In this document: positions 52,649 to 61,161 of the stretch, piece by piece | How positions within the stretch are numbered: the stretch's first letter is position 1 | How the letters are laid out: each line of letters starts with the position of its first letter | DNA from: G965197005 sp965197005 | GTDB taxonomy: Bacteria > Pseudomonadota > Gammaproteobacteria > Pseudomonadales > Oceanobacteraceae | Direction: 5' to 3' | DNA length: 64,000 bases | NCBI GenBank assembly: GCA_965197005.1 | Contig: OZ239982.1 | Location: forward strand, 62,001-126,000 | Made by a program: the position numbers and the translations under genes | The notes under the pieces: generated by a model | Databases searched by the model: none | The model's input: only the letters and a program-made list of their open reading frames with translations | What the model was told of the DNA's origin: nothing

Positions 52649-54331
52649 ATGAGCGAGAGCTTTGAACAATTATTTGAAGAATCATTAAAAGAACTGGATA
52701 TGAAACCAGGTTCTATCGTTGTTGGTACCATTGTTGATATCGATAACGACTGGGTAACCGTTAATGCAGGTTTAAAATCTGAAGCAGTTATCCCACGTAG
52801 CCAATTTATTAATGAAAAAGGCGAATTAGAAATTAAAGTTGGTGATGAAACTCACGTATCTTTAGAAGCCGTTGAAGACGGTTTTGGTGACACCAAACTA
52901 TCCCGCGAAAAAGCCAAGCGTGCAGAGACTTGGATTGAACTAGAAAAAGTATTTGAAGCTGATGAAATGATTACCGGTTTAATCAGCGGCAAAGTCAAAG
53001 GTGGCTTTACAGTCGAGCTTAAAAATATTCGTGCATTCTTGCCTGGCTCTTTAGTTGATGTTCGCCCAGTGCGTGACAGCCTGAATTTAGAAGGCAAAGA
53101 AATGGAATTTAAACTGATTAAACTAGATTCCAAACGCAACAATGTTGTGGTCTCTCGCCGTGCAGTACTAGAAGCGGCCAACAGTGCAGAACGTGAAGAA
53201 TTACTAGCCAACCTACAAGAAGGACAATCTGTTAAAGGTATTGTTAAAAACCTAACCGATTACGGCGCCTTTGTTGATTTAGGTGGTGTAGACGGATTAT
53301 TACATATTACAGATATGGCGTGGAAACGCATCAAACACCCAGGCGAGATTGTTCAAGTTGGCGATGAAATAGATGTTAAAGTACTTAAATTTGATCGTGA
53401 GCGCAATCGTGTTTCTCTTGGACTTAAACAGCTAGGCGATGACCCTTGGATTAATATCGTCGAACGCTACCCAGAAAATGCAGAAGTTGCAGCACGCATT
53501 ACCAATATGACAGACTATGGCTGTTTTGCAGAGCTAGAAGAAGGCGTAGAAGGTTTGGTGCATGTATCTGAAATGGACTGGACCAACAAAAACATTCACC
53601 CAAGTAAAGTAGTTCAACTTGGCGATGAAGTAAAAGTGAAAATTCTTGAAATTGACCAAGAACGTCGTCGTATTTCTCTTGGTATTAAGCAATGCGTACC
53701 CAACCCTTGGGAAGAATTTGCCAACCAATTTAACAAAGGCGACCACATTAGCGGTAAAATTAAATCCATCACTGATTTTGGTATCTTTATTGGTCTTGAT
53801 GGCGGTATTGATGGTTTGGTGCATCTATCTGATGTTTCATGGGACGATGCAGGTGAAGAAGCGGTACGTCAATACAAAAAAGGCGATGAGCTAGAAACCA
53901 TTATTCTATCTATTGATCCAGAACGTGAGCGCATTTCGCTAGGTGTTAAACAGCTAGAAAGTGATCCATTCTCCGAGTTTTTAAGTGAGCATGACAAAGG
54001 CGCAATCGTCAGTGCAAAAGTATTGGAAGTTGATACTAAATTTGCCACCTTAGAAATAGTTGAAGGTGTAGAAGCCAACTTAAAAGCCTCTGAAATTAGT
54101 CGTGATAAAGTAGAAGACGCACGCACTCATTTGAAAGAAGGCGATACCCTTGAAGTAATGATTACCAATGTTGATCGTAAAAATCGCAGTATTAATGTGT
54201 CTATTAAAGCCAAAGAGCTATCCGATGAAAAAGAAGCCATCGAAACTCAGCGTGCTAAATCAGAAAAAGACATACAATCTGCACCGACGACTATAGGTGA
54301 CTTACTCAAAGAGCAGTTAGACAAGCAGTAA
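52649..54331 (+). CDS. rpsA: 30S ribosomal protein S1
   Basis: A 560-residue protein with six S1 domains of about 70-90 residues each. Recurring motifs include DYGAFVDLGGVDGLLHITDMAWKR in the third and repeated DRERNRVSLGLKQL-type ends. The first two bind the ribosome and the rest bind mRNA. The length equals the usual gammaproteobacterial S1 (557-561). It follows cmk, and a terminator separates it from ihfB. Confidence 0.98.
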   Translation: MSESFEQLFEESLKELDMKPGSIVVGTIVDIDNDWVTVNAGLKSEAVIPRSQFINEKGELEIKVGDETHVSLEAVEDGFGDTKLSREKAKRAETWIELEKVFEADEMITGLISGKVKGGFTVELKNIRAFLPGSLVDVRPVRDSLNLEGKEMEFKLIKLDSKRNNVVVSRRAVLEAANSAEREELLANLQEGQSVKGIVKNLTDYGAFVDLGGVDGLLHITDMAWKRIKHPGEIVQVGDEIDVKVLKFDRERNRVSLGLKQLGDDPWINIVERYPENAEVAARITNMTDYGCFAELEEGVEGLVHVSEMDWTNKNIHPSKVVQLGDEVKVKILEIDQERRRISLGIKQCVPNPWEEFANQFNKGDHISGKIKSITDFGIFIGLDGGIDGLVHLSDVSWDDAGEEAVRQYKKGDELETIILSIDPERERISLGVKQLESDPFSEFLSEHDKGAIVSAKVLEVDTKFATLEIVEGVEANLKASEISRDKVEDARTHLKEGDTLEVMITNVDRKNRSINVSIKAKELSDEKEAIETQRAKSEKDIQSAPTTIGDLLKEQLDKQ

Positions 54332-54343
54332 TAAAGAAAAACC

Positions 54344-54390
54344 AATCCCCTGACTTTTATCAAAGTTTGATATCAGCTAGGGGATTTTTT
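54344..54390 (+). terminator. Rho-independent terminator after rpsA
   Basis: AATCCCCT (54344-54351) pairs with AGGGGATT (54379-54386). Inside is an AT-rich palindrome (TATCAAAGTTTGATA). A T run ends the element at 54390. Confidence 0.85.
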
Positions 54391-54441
54391 ATTGCCAAAA
54401 GGAAAAGTAATTATATTTTTGTATAAACATTATAAATATGC

Positions 54442-54463
54442 AGTATTTTTTTAAAAAAATACT
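54442..54463. repeat. 22-bp AT-rich perfect palindrome upstream of ihfB
   Basis: AGTATTTTTTT followed immediately by AAAAAAATACT. It may extrude as a weak hairpin followed by a CTTTTTG tract, or act as a bent-DNA element in the ihfB promoter region. No function can be assigned. Confidence 0.6.
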
Positions 54464-54594
54464 CTTTTTGTTTTTAATGAGCTAAAATGTAAAATCTATC
54501 CTTGCGAATTGATTTTTTAAACTCCAAAGCTTAAAAGTGATTAAAGCAAAAGTATGTCGTCAGGATAAGGGAGTTTTCACTAAAAAGGTATTTT

Positions 54595-54879
54595 ATGACA
54601 AAATCAGAGTTAATAGGGAAGATGATCCAAGACCGACCAGATTTTTCACCCATTGATATTGAAAATGCAGTTAGAGTAATTCTGGAGCAAATGTCAGTGA
54701 GTTTAGAATCAGGAGAACGAGTTGAAATTCGAGGATTTGGTAGTTTTTCTTTGCATTATCGTGTTCCACGCATAGGTCGTAACCCAAAAACAGGCGAAGA
54801 AGTTGAACTTCAAGGGCGAAGTGTGCCACACTTCAAACCTGGTAGAGAGCTGCGAGAGCAGGTCAATAGTAAACGCTAA
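54595..54879 (+). CDS. ihfB: Integration host factor subunit beta
   Basis: A 94-residue HU-fold protein. MTKSELIGKMIQDRP, the VRVILEQMSVSLESGERVEIRGFGSF core and the DNA-binding arm RIGRNPKTGEEVEL match IhfB throughout, ending with KPGRELREQVN. IhfB pairs with IhfA to bend DNA. It has an AAAAAGG ribosome site and its own upstream region after the rpsA terminator. lapA follows after 26 bp. Confidence 0.97.
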   Translation: MTKSELIGKMIQDRPDFSPIDIENAVRVILEQMSVSLESGERVEIRGFGSFSLHYRVPRIGRNPKTGEEVELQGRSVPHFKPGRELREQVNSKR

Positions 54880-54905
54880 CAGCTAAAATAGATTAAAAGG
54901 GGTTT

Positions 54906-55181
54906 ATGAAAACGCTAAAAAAATTACTACTGGTGCTAATGCTGCTTGTAGTGCTTATTTATTGCATACTATTTGCCGTCAATAATAGCCAATTAGTGCC
55001 TGTGGATTTAATTTTCTTAGACCCTCTTAATGCCCCTCTATCAATGCTATCATTAGGAATGCTAACGCTAGGGCTTATCTTTGGCAGCATTCTTAGTCTT
55101 TTTGCCATTCTAATTAAAAATATTAAAATAAAACGCTTGCAACGTCAGTTAAATTCCTTGCAAAAACAAATGAACCCGTAA
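54906..55181 (+). CDS. lapA: Lipopolysaccharide assembly protein A
   Basis: A 91-residue protein with two membrane helices (about 6-25 and 45-68) and a charged C-terminal coiled coil (IKIKRLQRQLNSLQKQ). The FAVNNSQLVPVDLIFLDP segment between the helices is typical of the LapA/DUF1049 family. In E. coli, LapA works with LapB in controlling LPS synthesis by directing LpxC to FtsH. It lies just upstream of lapB. Confidence 0.92.
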   Translation: MKTLKKLLLVLMLLVVLIYCILFAVNNSQLVPVDLIFLDPLNAPLSMLSLGMLTLGLIFGSILSLFAILIKNIKIKRLQRQLNSLQKQMNP

Positions 55182-55186
55182 AAAAT

Positions 55187-56377
55187 ATGCCACATTCTTT
55201 TTTCCTGTTTATTTTGCTTTTTATTGCAGTAGGAATAGGCTGGTTTATAGGCTTTTATTTTGGACGAGATAAAAATAAAAGCAAAGAGCCTGACTTTATT
55301 CCTAGTATTGATTATCTACTGGCGCAGCATAATGATGCCACCTTAAAAAAATTACTTTCCGTACCCAAGTTAGAAGAACAAGCAGTTGAGCTTTATATTA
55401 AATTGGGTCGTAGCTTGCGTCATAAAGGAGACGTAGAGCGTGCCATTAATTTGCACCAAAGCCTCTTTGCCAAAGCAGGCTTATCAAAAAAAATACTACT
55501 CAAATTAGAGCTAGAACTTGCCATTGATTTTCTGCGTGCAGGATTATTTGACCGTGCAGAACGTTTATTATTAGAACTCATTAAAACAAAAGAAGAAATA
55601 AAATTAAAAGCCAATTTTTATCTACTTGAACTTTATGAAGAAGAAGGCAGCTGGCAAAATATTTTAGACCTATACAGCCAAAAAAAATTGTCAGATAACG
55701 AGCAGGTTAAGCAACGAGTAGCCCATGCCTGTTGTGAAATTGCCAGCAAAAAAATTCAACACCATGACTACCTAGAAGCCCATCAAATACTTAAAAAAGC
55801 ACTTAAAATTAATAGCAATTGTGCCCGCTCATTTGTTTTGCAAGGGCAGTTAGCACAATCTCAAAATGAACAATATGAAGCCATACGCTGTTATCTAAAA
55901 GCAACTGCTCTCGATAAAAATGCCATTATTCATATTTTACCTAATCTGGTTAAGGCGTTTGAATTATTGCAAGATAAGCAAGGGCTATTACAACACCTCA
56001 ATGAATATTGGTATCGTAGCCAATATGTTGAAGTATTAGCCAAAAAAACAGAAGTTGAAGCAGAGTTATACGGGCCATACCAAGCCTTAGAAAAGCTAAT
56101 AGATTTGCTCAAACAGCACCCTACAGATAAAGGTTTTTTTATACTGATTGACTTAGTCCAAAAACATCAACTTAGCATGGACTCGCAAGGAACATTAGAG
56201 TTGCACGAACTGATAAAAACCATTGCCGAACAAGCCCCATTATTAGTTTGCAATCATTGTGGATTTAAAGGCAAACAACCTTATTGGCAATGTCCAAGCT
56301 GTAAAAAATGGTCTAGTATTGAGCCTTTAAAATCCAATATTCGCCGCCTAACCGAAGACGCCTATGACTCATTTTAA
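55187..56377 (+). CDS. lapB: Lipopolysaccharide assembly protein B
   Basis: A 396-residue protein with one N-terminal membrane anchor (FFLFILLFIAVGIGWFIGFYFGR), then TPR helices (about 60-340). These include GRSLRHKGDVERAINLHQSL and KALKINSNCARSFVLQGQLA. A C-terminal rubredoxin-like zinc ribbon (CNHCGFKG and CPSCKKW) follows. LapB is an adaptor that brings LpxC to FtsH in LPS homeostasis. It starts 5 bp after lapA and overlaps pyrF by 14 bp. Confidence 0.93.
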   Translation: MPHSFFLFILLFIAVGIGWFIGFYFGRDKNKSKEPDFIPSIDYLLAQHNDATLKKLLSVPKLEEQAVELYIKLGRSLRHKGDVERAINLHQSLFAKAGLSKKILLKLELELAIDFLRAGLFDRAERLLLELIKTKEEIKLKANFYLLELYEEEGSWQNILDLYSQKKLSDNEQVKQRVAHACCEIASKKIQHHDYLEAHQILKKALKINSNCARSFVLQGQLAQSQNEQYEAIRCYLKATALDKNAIIHILPNLVKAFELLQDKQGLLQHLNEYWYRSQYVEVLAKKTEVEAELYGPYQALEKLIDLLKQHPTDKGFFILIDLVQKHQLSMDSQGTLELHELIKTIAEQAPLLVCNHCGFKGKQPYWQCPSCKKWSSIEPLKSNIRRLTEDAYDSF

Positions 56378-57086
56378 TACCCTACCTAAAGACAGCCCTA
56401 TTATTGTAGCCCTTGATTATGACCATGCTCAACCAGCCTTAACCCTAGCCAAACAGCTTACACCTAAGCAATGCAAACTAAAGGTAGGCAAAGAATTGTT
56501 TACCTGCTGTGGCCCGCAAATTGTTGAGCAACTACAACAGCTTGGGTTTGATGTATTTTTAGACCTTAAATTTCACGACATACCCAATACCTGCGCCAAG
56601 GCCGTTAAAGCTGCTGCCGAGCTAGGTGTATGGATGGTTAACGTACATGCCAGTGGCGGCGAGCGCATGATGGTTGCCGCCAAAAATGAACTCGCTCATT
56701 TCAAAAACCCACCTAAACTAATTGCAGTTACCGTGCTGACCTCTATGCAAGACAGCGAGCTACAATCTCTTGGCATCAATGCGACACCACAAGCCCAAGT
56801 AGCAAGGCTAGCGCAACTTGCACAACAATCTGGACTAGATGGCGTAGTCTGTTCCGCCCAAGAAATTGCATTAATCAAGCAGCACTTTGGAAATGAATTT
56901 TTAACCGTCACCCCCGGTATTCGCCCCAAAGGCAGCGATAACCAAGACCAGCGCCGCACCATGACCCCAGAAAAAGCCATACAAGCAGGCGTAGACTACA
57001 TGGTAATAGGTCGTCCTATAACCCAAGCACCAAATCCCGCCCAAGCCTGTATGAATATTTGTATGCAGCTTAAAGATAAAGATTAA
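56364..57086 (+). CDS. pyrF: Orotidine 5'-phosphate decarboxylase
   Basis: A 240-residue TIM-barrel enzyme that makes UMP. Signatures are IIVALDYDHAQPAL, LKVGKELF, the catalytic FLDLKFHDIPNT (Asp-x-Lys-x-x-Asp), VNVHASGG and TPGIRPKG with YMVIGRPIT. It starts inside lapB, out of frame with it, and ends the conserved block. The order lapB-pyrF is common in gammaproteobacteria. Confidence 0.96.
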   Translation: MTHFNTLPKDSPIIVALDYDHAQPALTLAKQLTPKQCKLKVGKELFTCCGPQIVEQLQQLGFDVFLDLKFHDIPNTCAKAVKAAAELGVWMVNVHASGGERMMVAAKNELAHFKNPPKLIAVTVLTSMQDSELQSLGINATPQAQVARLAQLAQQSGLDGVVCSAQEIALIKQHFGNEFLTVTPGIRPKGSDNQDQRRTMTPEKAIQAGVDYMVIGRPITQAPNPAQACMNICMQLKDKD

Positions 57087-57187
57087 GTTCGAGCTGGAAA
57101 TAATGTATATTGTGGCAGAAGAGTGCCATATCACACCTTATAGGTGCAGTATAAATATAGATTTAAAATAAATAGGTAAAAATATAA

Positions 57188-58492
57188 ATGAATAGCAAGT
57201 TAATAGAAAAATTAAATAACAAAACAGCCATTATTGGCATTGTAGGTTTGGGTTATGTTGGTCTGCCTTTAGTGATACGTTACAGCAATATAGGCTTTAA
57301 AGTAGTAGGTATTGATATTAATCAACAAAAAGTTGATGGTCTTAATAAGGGTGAAAGTGATATAGAGCATATTCCCTCGCAGGCGGTGGCTACTGCTAAA
57401 GAGAATGGCTTTATAGCGACCACTGATTTTGCTCAAGCAAGCAACTGCGATGCGCTCATTTTATGTGTGCCAACTCCGCTTAATAAATATCGTGAGCCTG
57501 ACTTAAGTTATGTAATTAACACAACAGAATCACTTTGCCCTTATTTGCGAAAAGAGCAAATACTCTCACTAGAAAGTACCACTTATCCAGGTACTACTGA
57601 GGAGGAGCTACTACCACGGGTAGAAGCACAAAATTTAAAAGTTGGAGAAGATTTATTTTTAGTCTATTCACCAGAGCGAGAAGACCCAGGTAATCCTGAT
57701 TTTGAAACTCGCACCATTCCTAAAGTTGTAGGTGGACATACCGCAAATTGTTTAGAGGCAGGTAAAGCACTTTATCAGCCTGCAATTGATAAAATTGTGC
57801 CCGTTAGCTCTACCAAAGTCGCAGAAATGACTAAATTGCTTGAGAATATCCACCGTGCCGTCAATATTGGGCTGGTTAACGAAATGAAAGTAGTTGCAGA
57901 TAAAATGGGGGTGGATATTTTTGAAGTAGTTGATGCAGCGGCGACCAAACCGTTTGGCTTTACCCCTTACTATCCAGGTCCTGGCCTTGGCGGTCACTGT
58001 ATTCCCATTGACCCTTTCTATTTAACTTGGAAAGCTCGTGAATATGGTGTACATACCCGCTTTATTGAACTTTCAGGTGAAGTTAACCAAGCCATGCCAG
58101 AATATGTGGTTAATAAACTGATGCAAGGTTTAAATGAGCAAGAGAAATCCTTAAAAGGCAGTCGTATACTGGTTTTAGGTATTGCCTACAAAAAAAATGT
58201 TGATGATATGCGTGAATCGCCCTCGGTTGAAATTATGGAGCTTGTTCAAGCTAAAGGTGCAGAAGTGGCCTATAGCGACCCACATGTAACCGTTTTTCCT
58301 CCTATGCGAGAACATCACTTTAATCTAAAAAGTGAGCCATTAACTGCTGAGAACATTGCCTCTTTCGATGCAGTTATTTTAGCAACTGACCATGATAAGT
58401 TTGATTACGACTTAATTCGTAAGCAGGCTAACATATTGGTAGATACACGCGGAAAATACCGCAACAACGATGCACAGATTATAAAGGCTTAA
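57188..58492 (+). CDS. wbpA: UDP-GlcNAc C6 dehydrogenase (WbpA type)
   Basis: A 434-residue UDP-sugar dehydrogenase. It has an NAD motif IGIVGLGYVGLPLVIRYS, a VPTPLNKYREPDLSYV segment, the catalytic cysteine in GPGLGGHCIPIDPFYL (residue ~272) and the C-terminal GIAYKKNVDDMRESPS. Similarity to WbpA and the three following genes indicate UDP-GlcNAc as the substrate. It starts an operon of four genes. As recalled, wbpA also lies near ihfB in P. aeruginosa. Confidence 0.9.
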   Translation: MNSKLIEKLNNKTAIIGIVGLGYVGLPLVIRYSNIGFKVVGIDINQQKVDGLNKGESDIEHIPSQAVATAKENGFIATTDFAQASNCDALILCVPTPLNKYREPDLSYVINTTESLCPYLRKEQILSLESTTYPGTTEEELLPRVEAQNLKVGEDLFLVYSPEREDPGNPDFETRTIPKVVGGHTANCLEAGKALYQPAIDKIVPVSSTKVAEMTKLLENIHRAVNIGLVNEMKVVADKMGVDIFEVVDAAATKPFGFTPYYPGPGLGGHCIPIDPFYLTWKAREYGVHTRFIELSGEVNQAMPEYVVNKLMQGLNEQEKSLKGSRILVLGIAYKKNVDDMRESPSVEIMELVQAKGAEVAYSDPHVTVFPPMREHHFNLKSEPLTAENIASFDAVILATDHDKFDYDLIRKQANILVDTRGKYRNNDAQIIKA

Positions 58493-58495
58493 CAG

Positions 58496-59440
58496 ATGAA
58501 AAAATTTGCACTGATTGGGGCAGCAGGCTACATTGCCCCTCGCCATTTAAAGGCCATTAAAGAGACAGGCAATACTTTAGCCGTTGCTATGGATATTAAT
58601 GATTCCGTAGGCATTATGGATAGTCATTTCCCAGAGGCAGAATTTTTTACCGAATTTGAAGAATTTGAAGCCTATGTTGAAGACCAAAAACTAAAGGGAG
58701 AAAAGCTCGATTATATTTCCATTTGCTCGCCTAACTATCTGCACAGCCCACATATGAAATATGCCCTTAAAAATGGCATTGATGTAATTTGTGAGAAACC
58801 ACTGGTGCTTAACTCACAAGACCTCAATGTACTTGCAACTTATGAGCAGCAATACGGCGCACAGGTTAACTCTATTTTACAACTGAGGCTACACCCCTCA
58901 ATCATTGCTTTAAGAGACAAAGTTCAAGCCGCCCCTAAGGATAAAATTTTTGAAGTTGACCTAACTTATCTCACCTCAAGAGGCAAATGGTACTTAAAAT
59001 CTTGGAAGGGCGTGGATAATAAATCAGGAGGGGTAGCAACCAATATAGGCGTACACTTTTATGACATGCTGCACTTTATTTTTGGCAAAATCACTCATAA
59101 TGAAGTGCATTATCGTGATGAAAAAACCGCATCAGGCTATCTTCAATATGAAAGAGCAAAAGTGCGCTGGTTTTTATCCATTGACGCCAACAACTTACCA
59201 GAAAATGCCATACAGGGCGAAAAACTTACCTATCGCAGCATTACCATTGAGGGCGAAGAATTAGAATTTTCTGGAGGCTTTACCGATTTGCATACCCAAA
59301 GCTACGAGCGAATACTCGCTGGTAAAGGCTATGGCATAGAAGAAAATCGGGCGGCAATTGAAACCGTTGAAGGTATTCGCTGTGCTGATATTATGGATAA
59401 CCCAGCTAATCCCCACCCTTTATTGTCTAAGGTTAAATAA
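58496..59440 (+). CDS. wbpB: UDP-GlcNAcA 3-dehydrogenase (WbpB type)
   Basis: A 314-residue Gfo/Idh/MocA-family oxidoreductase. It has an N-terminal nucleotide fold (FALIGAAGYIAPRHLKAI), the ICSPNYLHSPH segment, the conserved CEKPL (residue ~98) and a substrate domain with GGVATNIGVHFYDML. WbpB oxidises UDP-GlcNAcA at C3, and the NADH cycle is shared with a 2-ketoglutarate reaction. It starts 3 bp after wbpA and is followed by wbpD after 2 bp. Confidence 0.9.
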   Translation: MKKFALIGAAGYIAPRHLKAIKETGNTLAVAMDINDSVGIMDSHFPEAEFFTEFEEFEAYVEDQKLKGEKLDYISICSPNYLHSPHMKYALKNGIDVICEKPLVLNSQDLNVLATYEQQYGAQVNSILQLRLHPSIIALRDKVQAAPKDKIFEVDLTYLTSRGKWYLKSWKGVDNKSGGVATNIGVHFYDMLHFIFGKITHNEVHYRDEKTASGYLQYERAKVRWFLSIDANNLPENAIQGEKLTYRSITIEGEELEFSGGFTDLHTQSYERILAGKGYGIEENRAAIETVEGIRCADIMDNPANPHPLLSKVK

Positions 59441-59442
59441 GC

Positions 59443-60024
59443 ATGAGCTTTTATCAACACGACACAGCCATTATTGATGAAGGTGCGCAAATAGGCGCAG
59501 GCTCAAGAATTTGGCATTTTGTACATGTATGTGCTGGCGCACAAATAGGTCAAGGTGTATCCCTTGGGCAAAATGTATTTGTAGGCAATAAGGTTACAAT
59601 AGGTGATAACTGCAAAGTACAAAACAACGTCTCCGTGTATGATAATGTCCACTTAGAAGAAGGCGTATTCTGTGGTCCTAGCATGGTATTTACCAACGTC
59701 TATAATCCACGTTCACTGATTGAGCGCAAAGATGAGTATTTAGATACCACTGTAAAAAAAGGCGCGACCTTAGGCGCAAACTGCACCATAGTTTGTGGTG
59801 TAACCATTGGTGAATATGCCTTTGTAGGTGCGGGTGCCGTCATTAATAAAGACGTACCTAATTACGCCCTAATGGTTGGAGTACCTGCCAAACAAATAGG
59901 CTGGATGAGTGAATACGGCGAACAACTGAACTTACCTCTGACAGGCAATGCGACCGCCTCATGTAGCCATACAGGAGCAAAATATATTTTAGATGGTAGC
60001 ATTGTTACAAAAGAGGATAAATAA
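59443..60024 (+). CDS. wbpD: UDP-3-amino-sugar N-acetyltransferase (WbpD type)
   Basis: A 193-residue left-handed beta-helix acyltransferase with hexapeptide repeats (IGAGSRIWHFVHVCAGAQIG and IGDNCKVQNNVSVYDNV). The MVFTNVYNPRSLIERKDEY loop is shared with WbpD/PerB-like sugar acetyltransferases. It adds an acetyl group to the 3-amino group in the pathway to UDP-2,3-diacetamido-2,3-dideoxyglucuronate. Tightly packed between wbpB and wbpE. Confidence 0.9.
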   Translation: MSFYQHDTAIIDEGAQIGAGSRIWHFVHVCAGAQIGQGVSLGQNVFVGNKVTIGDNCKVQNNVSVYDNVHLEEGVFCGPSMVFTNVYNPRSLIERKDEYLDTTVKKGATLGANCTIVCGVTIGEYAFVGAGAVINKDVPNYALMVGVPAKQIGWMSEYGEQLNLPLTGNATASCSHTGAKYILDGSIVTKEDK

Positions 60025-61101
60025 ATGCAATTTATTGATTTAGGTGCACAACAAGCACGAATTAAAGATAAAATTGATACCAATATTGCCAAAGTGCTGG
60101 CTCATGGTCGTTATATTTTAGGACCTGAAGTCACAGAACTAGAAGAAAGATTGGTTGATTATAGTGGTGCAAAATATTGTATCTCCTGTGCCAATGGCAC
60201 CGATGCCTTGCAAATTGCCCTAATGGCATTGGGCGTGGGGGTGGGTGATGAAGTCATTACCCCAGGTTTTACCTATATTGCCACAGCGGAAACCGTTGCC
60301 TTGCTAGGCGCAACCCCTGTATTTGTAGATATTGATGAAAAAACCTACAACCTTAACCCCCAACTGCTTGAAAAAGCGATTACAGATAAAACCAAAGCCA
60401 TTATTCCCGTATCGCTTTATGGGCAGTGCGCCGACTACGATACCATCAATACCATTGCTGCCAAACACAAACTCCCTGTCATAGAAGATGGCGCACAAAG
60501 TTTTGGTGCAAGCTACAAAGGCAAAAAATCCTGTAACCTAACCACCATAGGCACAACCTCATTTTTTCCTAGCAAACCGCTAGGTTGTTACGGTGATGGC
60601 GGAGCAATTTTTACCAATGATGAAGAACTTGCCAAAGTAATGCGTCAAATTGCAAGACACGGACAAGATAAACGCTACCACCATATAAGAATAGGAATAA
60701 ATAGCCGCCTAGATACCCTACAAGCTGCTATTTTACTGCCAAAACTTGCCATCTTAGATGAAGAAATGCAACTACGACAAAAAGTAGCAGAGCAATACCA
60801 TACCCAACTAAAAAAAATAGGCATTCACACCCCATTTATAGAACAGCACAACCAAAGCGCATGGGCACAATACAGCATCAGAGTTAAAAACCGAAACAGC
60901 GTACAAGAAAAACTCAAAGCAGCAGGCATACCCACAGCCGTACACTACCCCATACCCCTTAACAAACAACCAGCTCTAAAAGCAGACGCAACACTACCTA
61001 TTGGAGATAAAGTCGCAGAAGAAATTATGAGCTTACCCATGAGTGCTTATCTAACAGAAGATGAGATAAAGAGAATAGCTGGAAATTTAGAGTCATTATA
61101 A
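60025..61101 (+). CDS. wbpE: UDP-3-keto-sugar aminotransferase (WbpE type)
   Basis: A 358-residue PLP enzyme of the DegT/DnrJ/EryC1 group with MQFIDLGAQQARIKDKID, ANGTDALQIALMALGVG, the EDGAQSFGASYKG segment and the internal-aldimine lysine in FFPSKPLGCYGDGGAIF. It transfers an amino group to the 3-keto intermediate made by WbpB. It directly abuts wbpD. No wbpI (epimerase) follows, so the D-gluco form of the diacetamido sugar is the likely end product in this operon. Confidence 0.9.
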   Translation: MQFIDLGAQQARIKDKIDTNIAKVLAHGRYILGPEVTELEERLVDYSGAKYCISCANGTDALQIALMALGVGVGDEVITPGFTYIATAETVALLGATPVFVDIDEKTYNLNPQLLEKAITDKTKAIIPVSLYGQCADYDTINTIAAKHKLPVIEDGAQSFGASYKGKKSCNLTTIGTTSFFPSKPLGCYGDGGAIFTNDEELAKVMRQIARHGQDKRYHHIRIGINSRLDTLQAAILLPKLAILDEEMQLRQKVAEQYHTQLKKIGIHTPFIEQHNQSAWAQYSIRVKNRNSVQEKLKAAGIPTAVHYPIPLNKQPALKADATLPIGDKVAEEIMSLPMSAYLTEDEIKRIAGNLESL

Positions 61102-61161
61102 TTTTTTAATATATTATATGATTTACAATTCAAGCTGGCTGGTTTTATAGGATTAGCTTTT

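Noticed and set aside
57087..57187. JUMPstart/ops element before the wbp operon
   Set aside because: No GGCGGTAG-type sequence is present in the leader.
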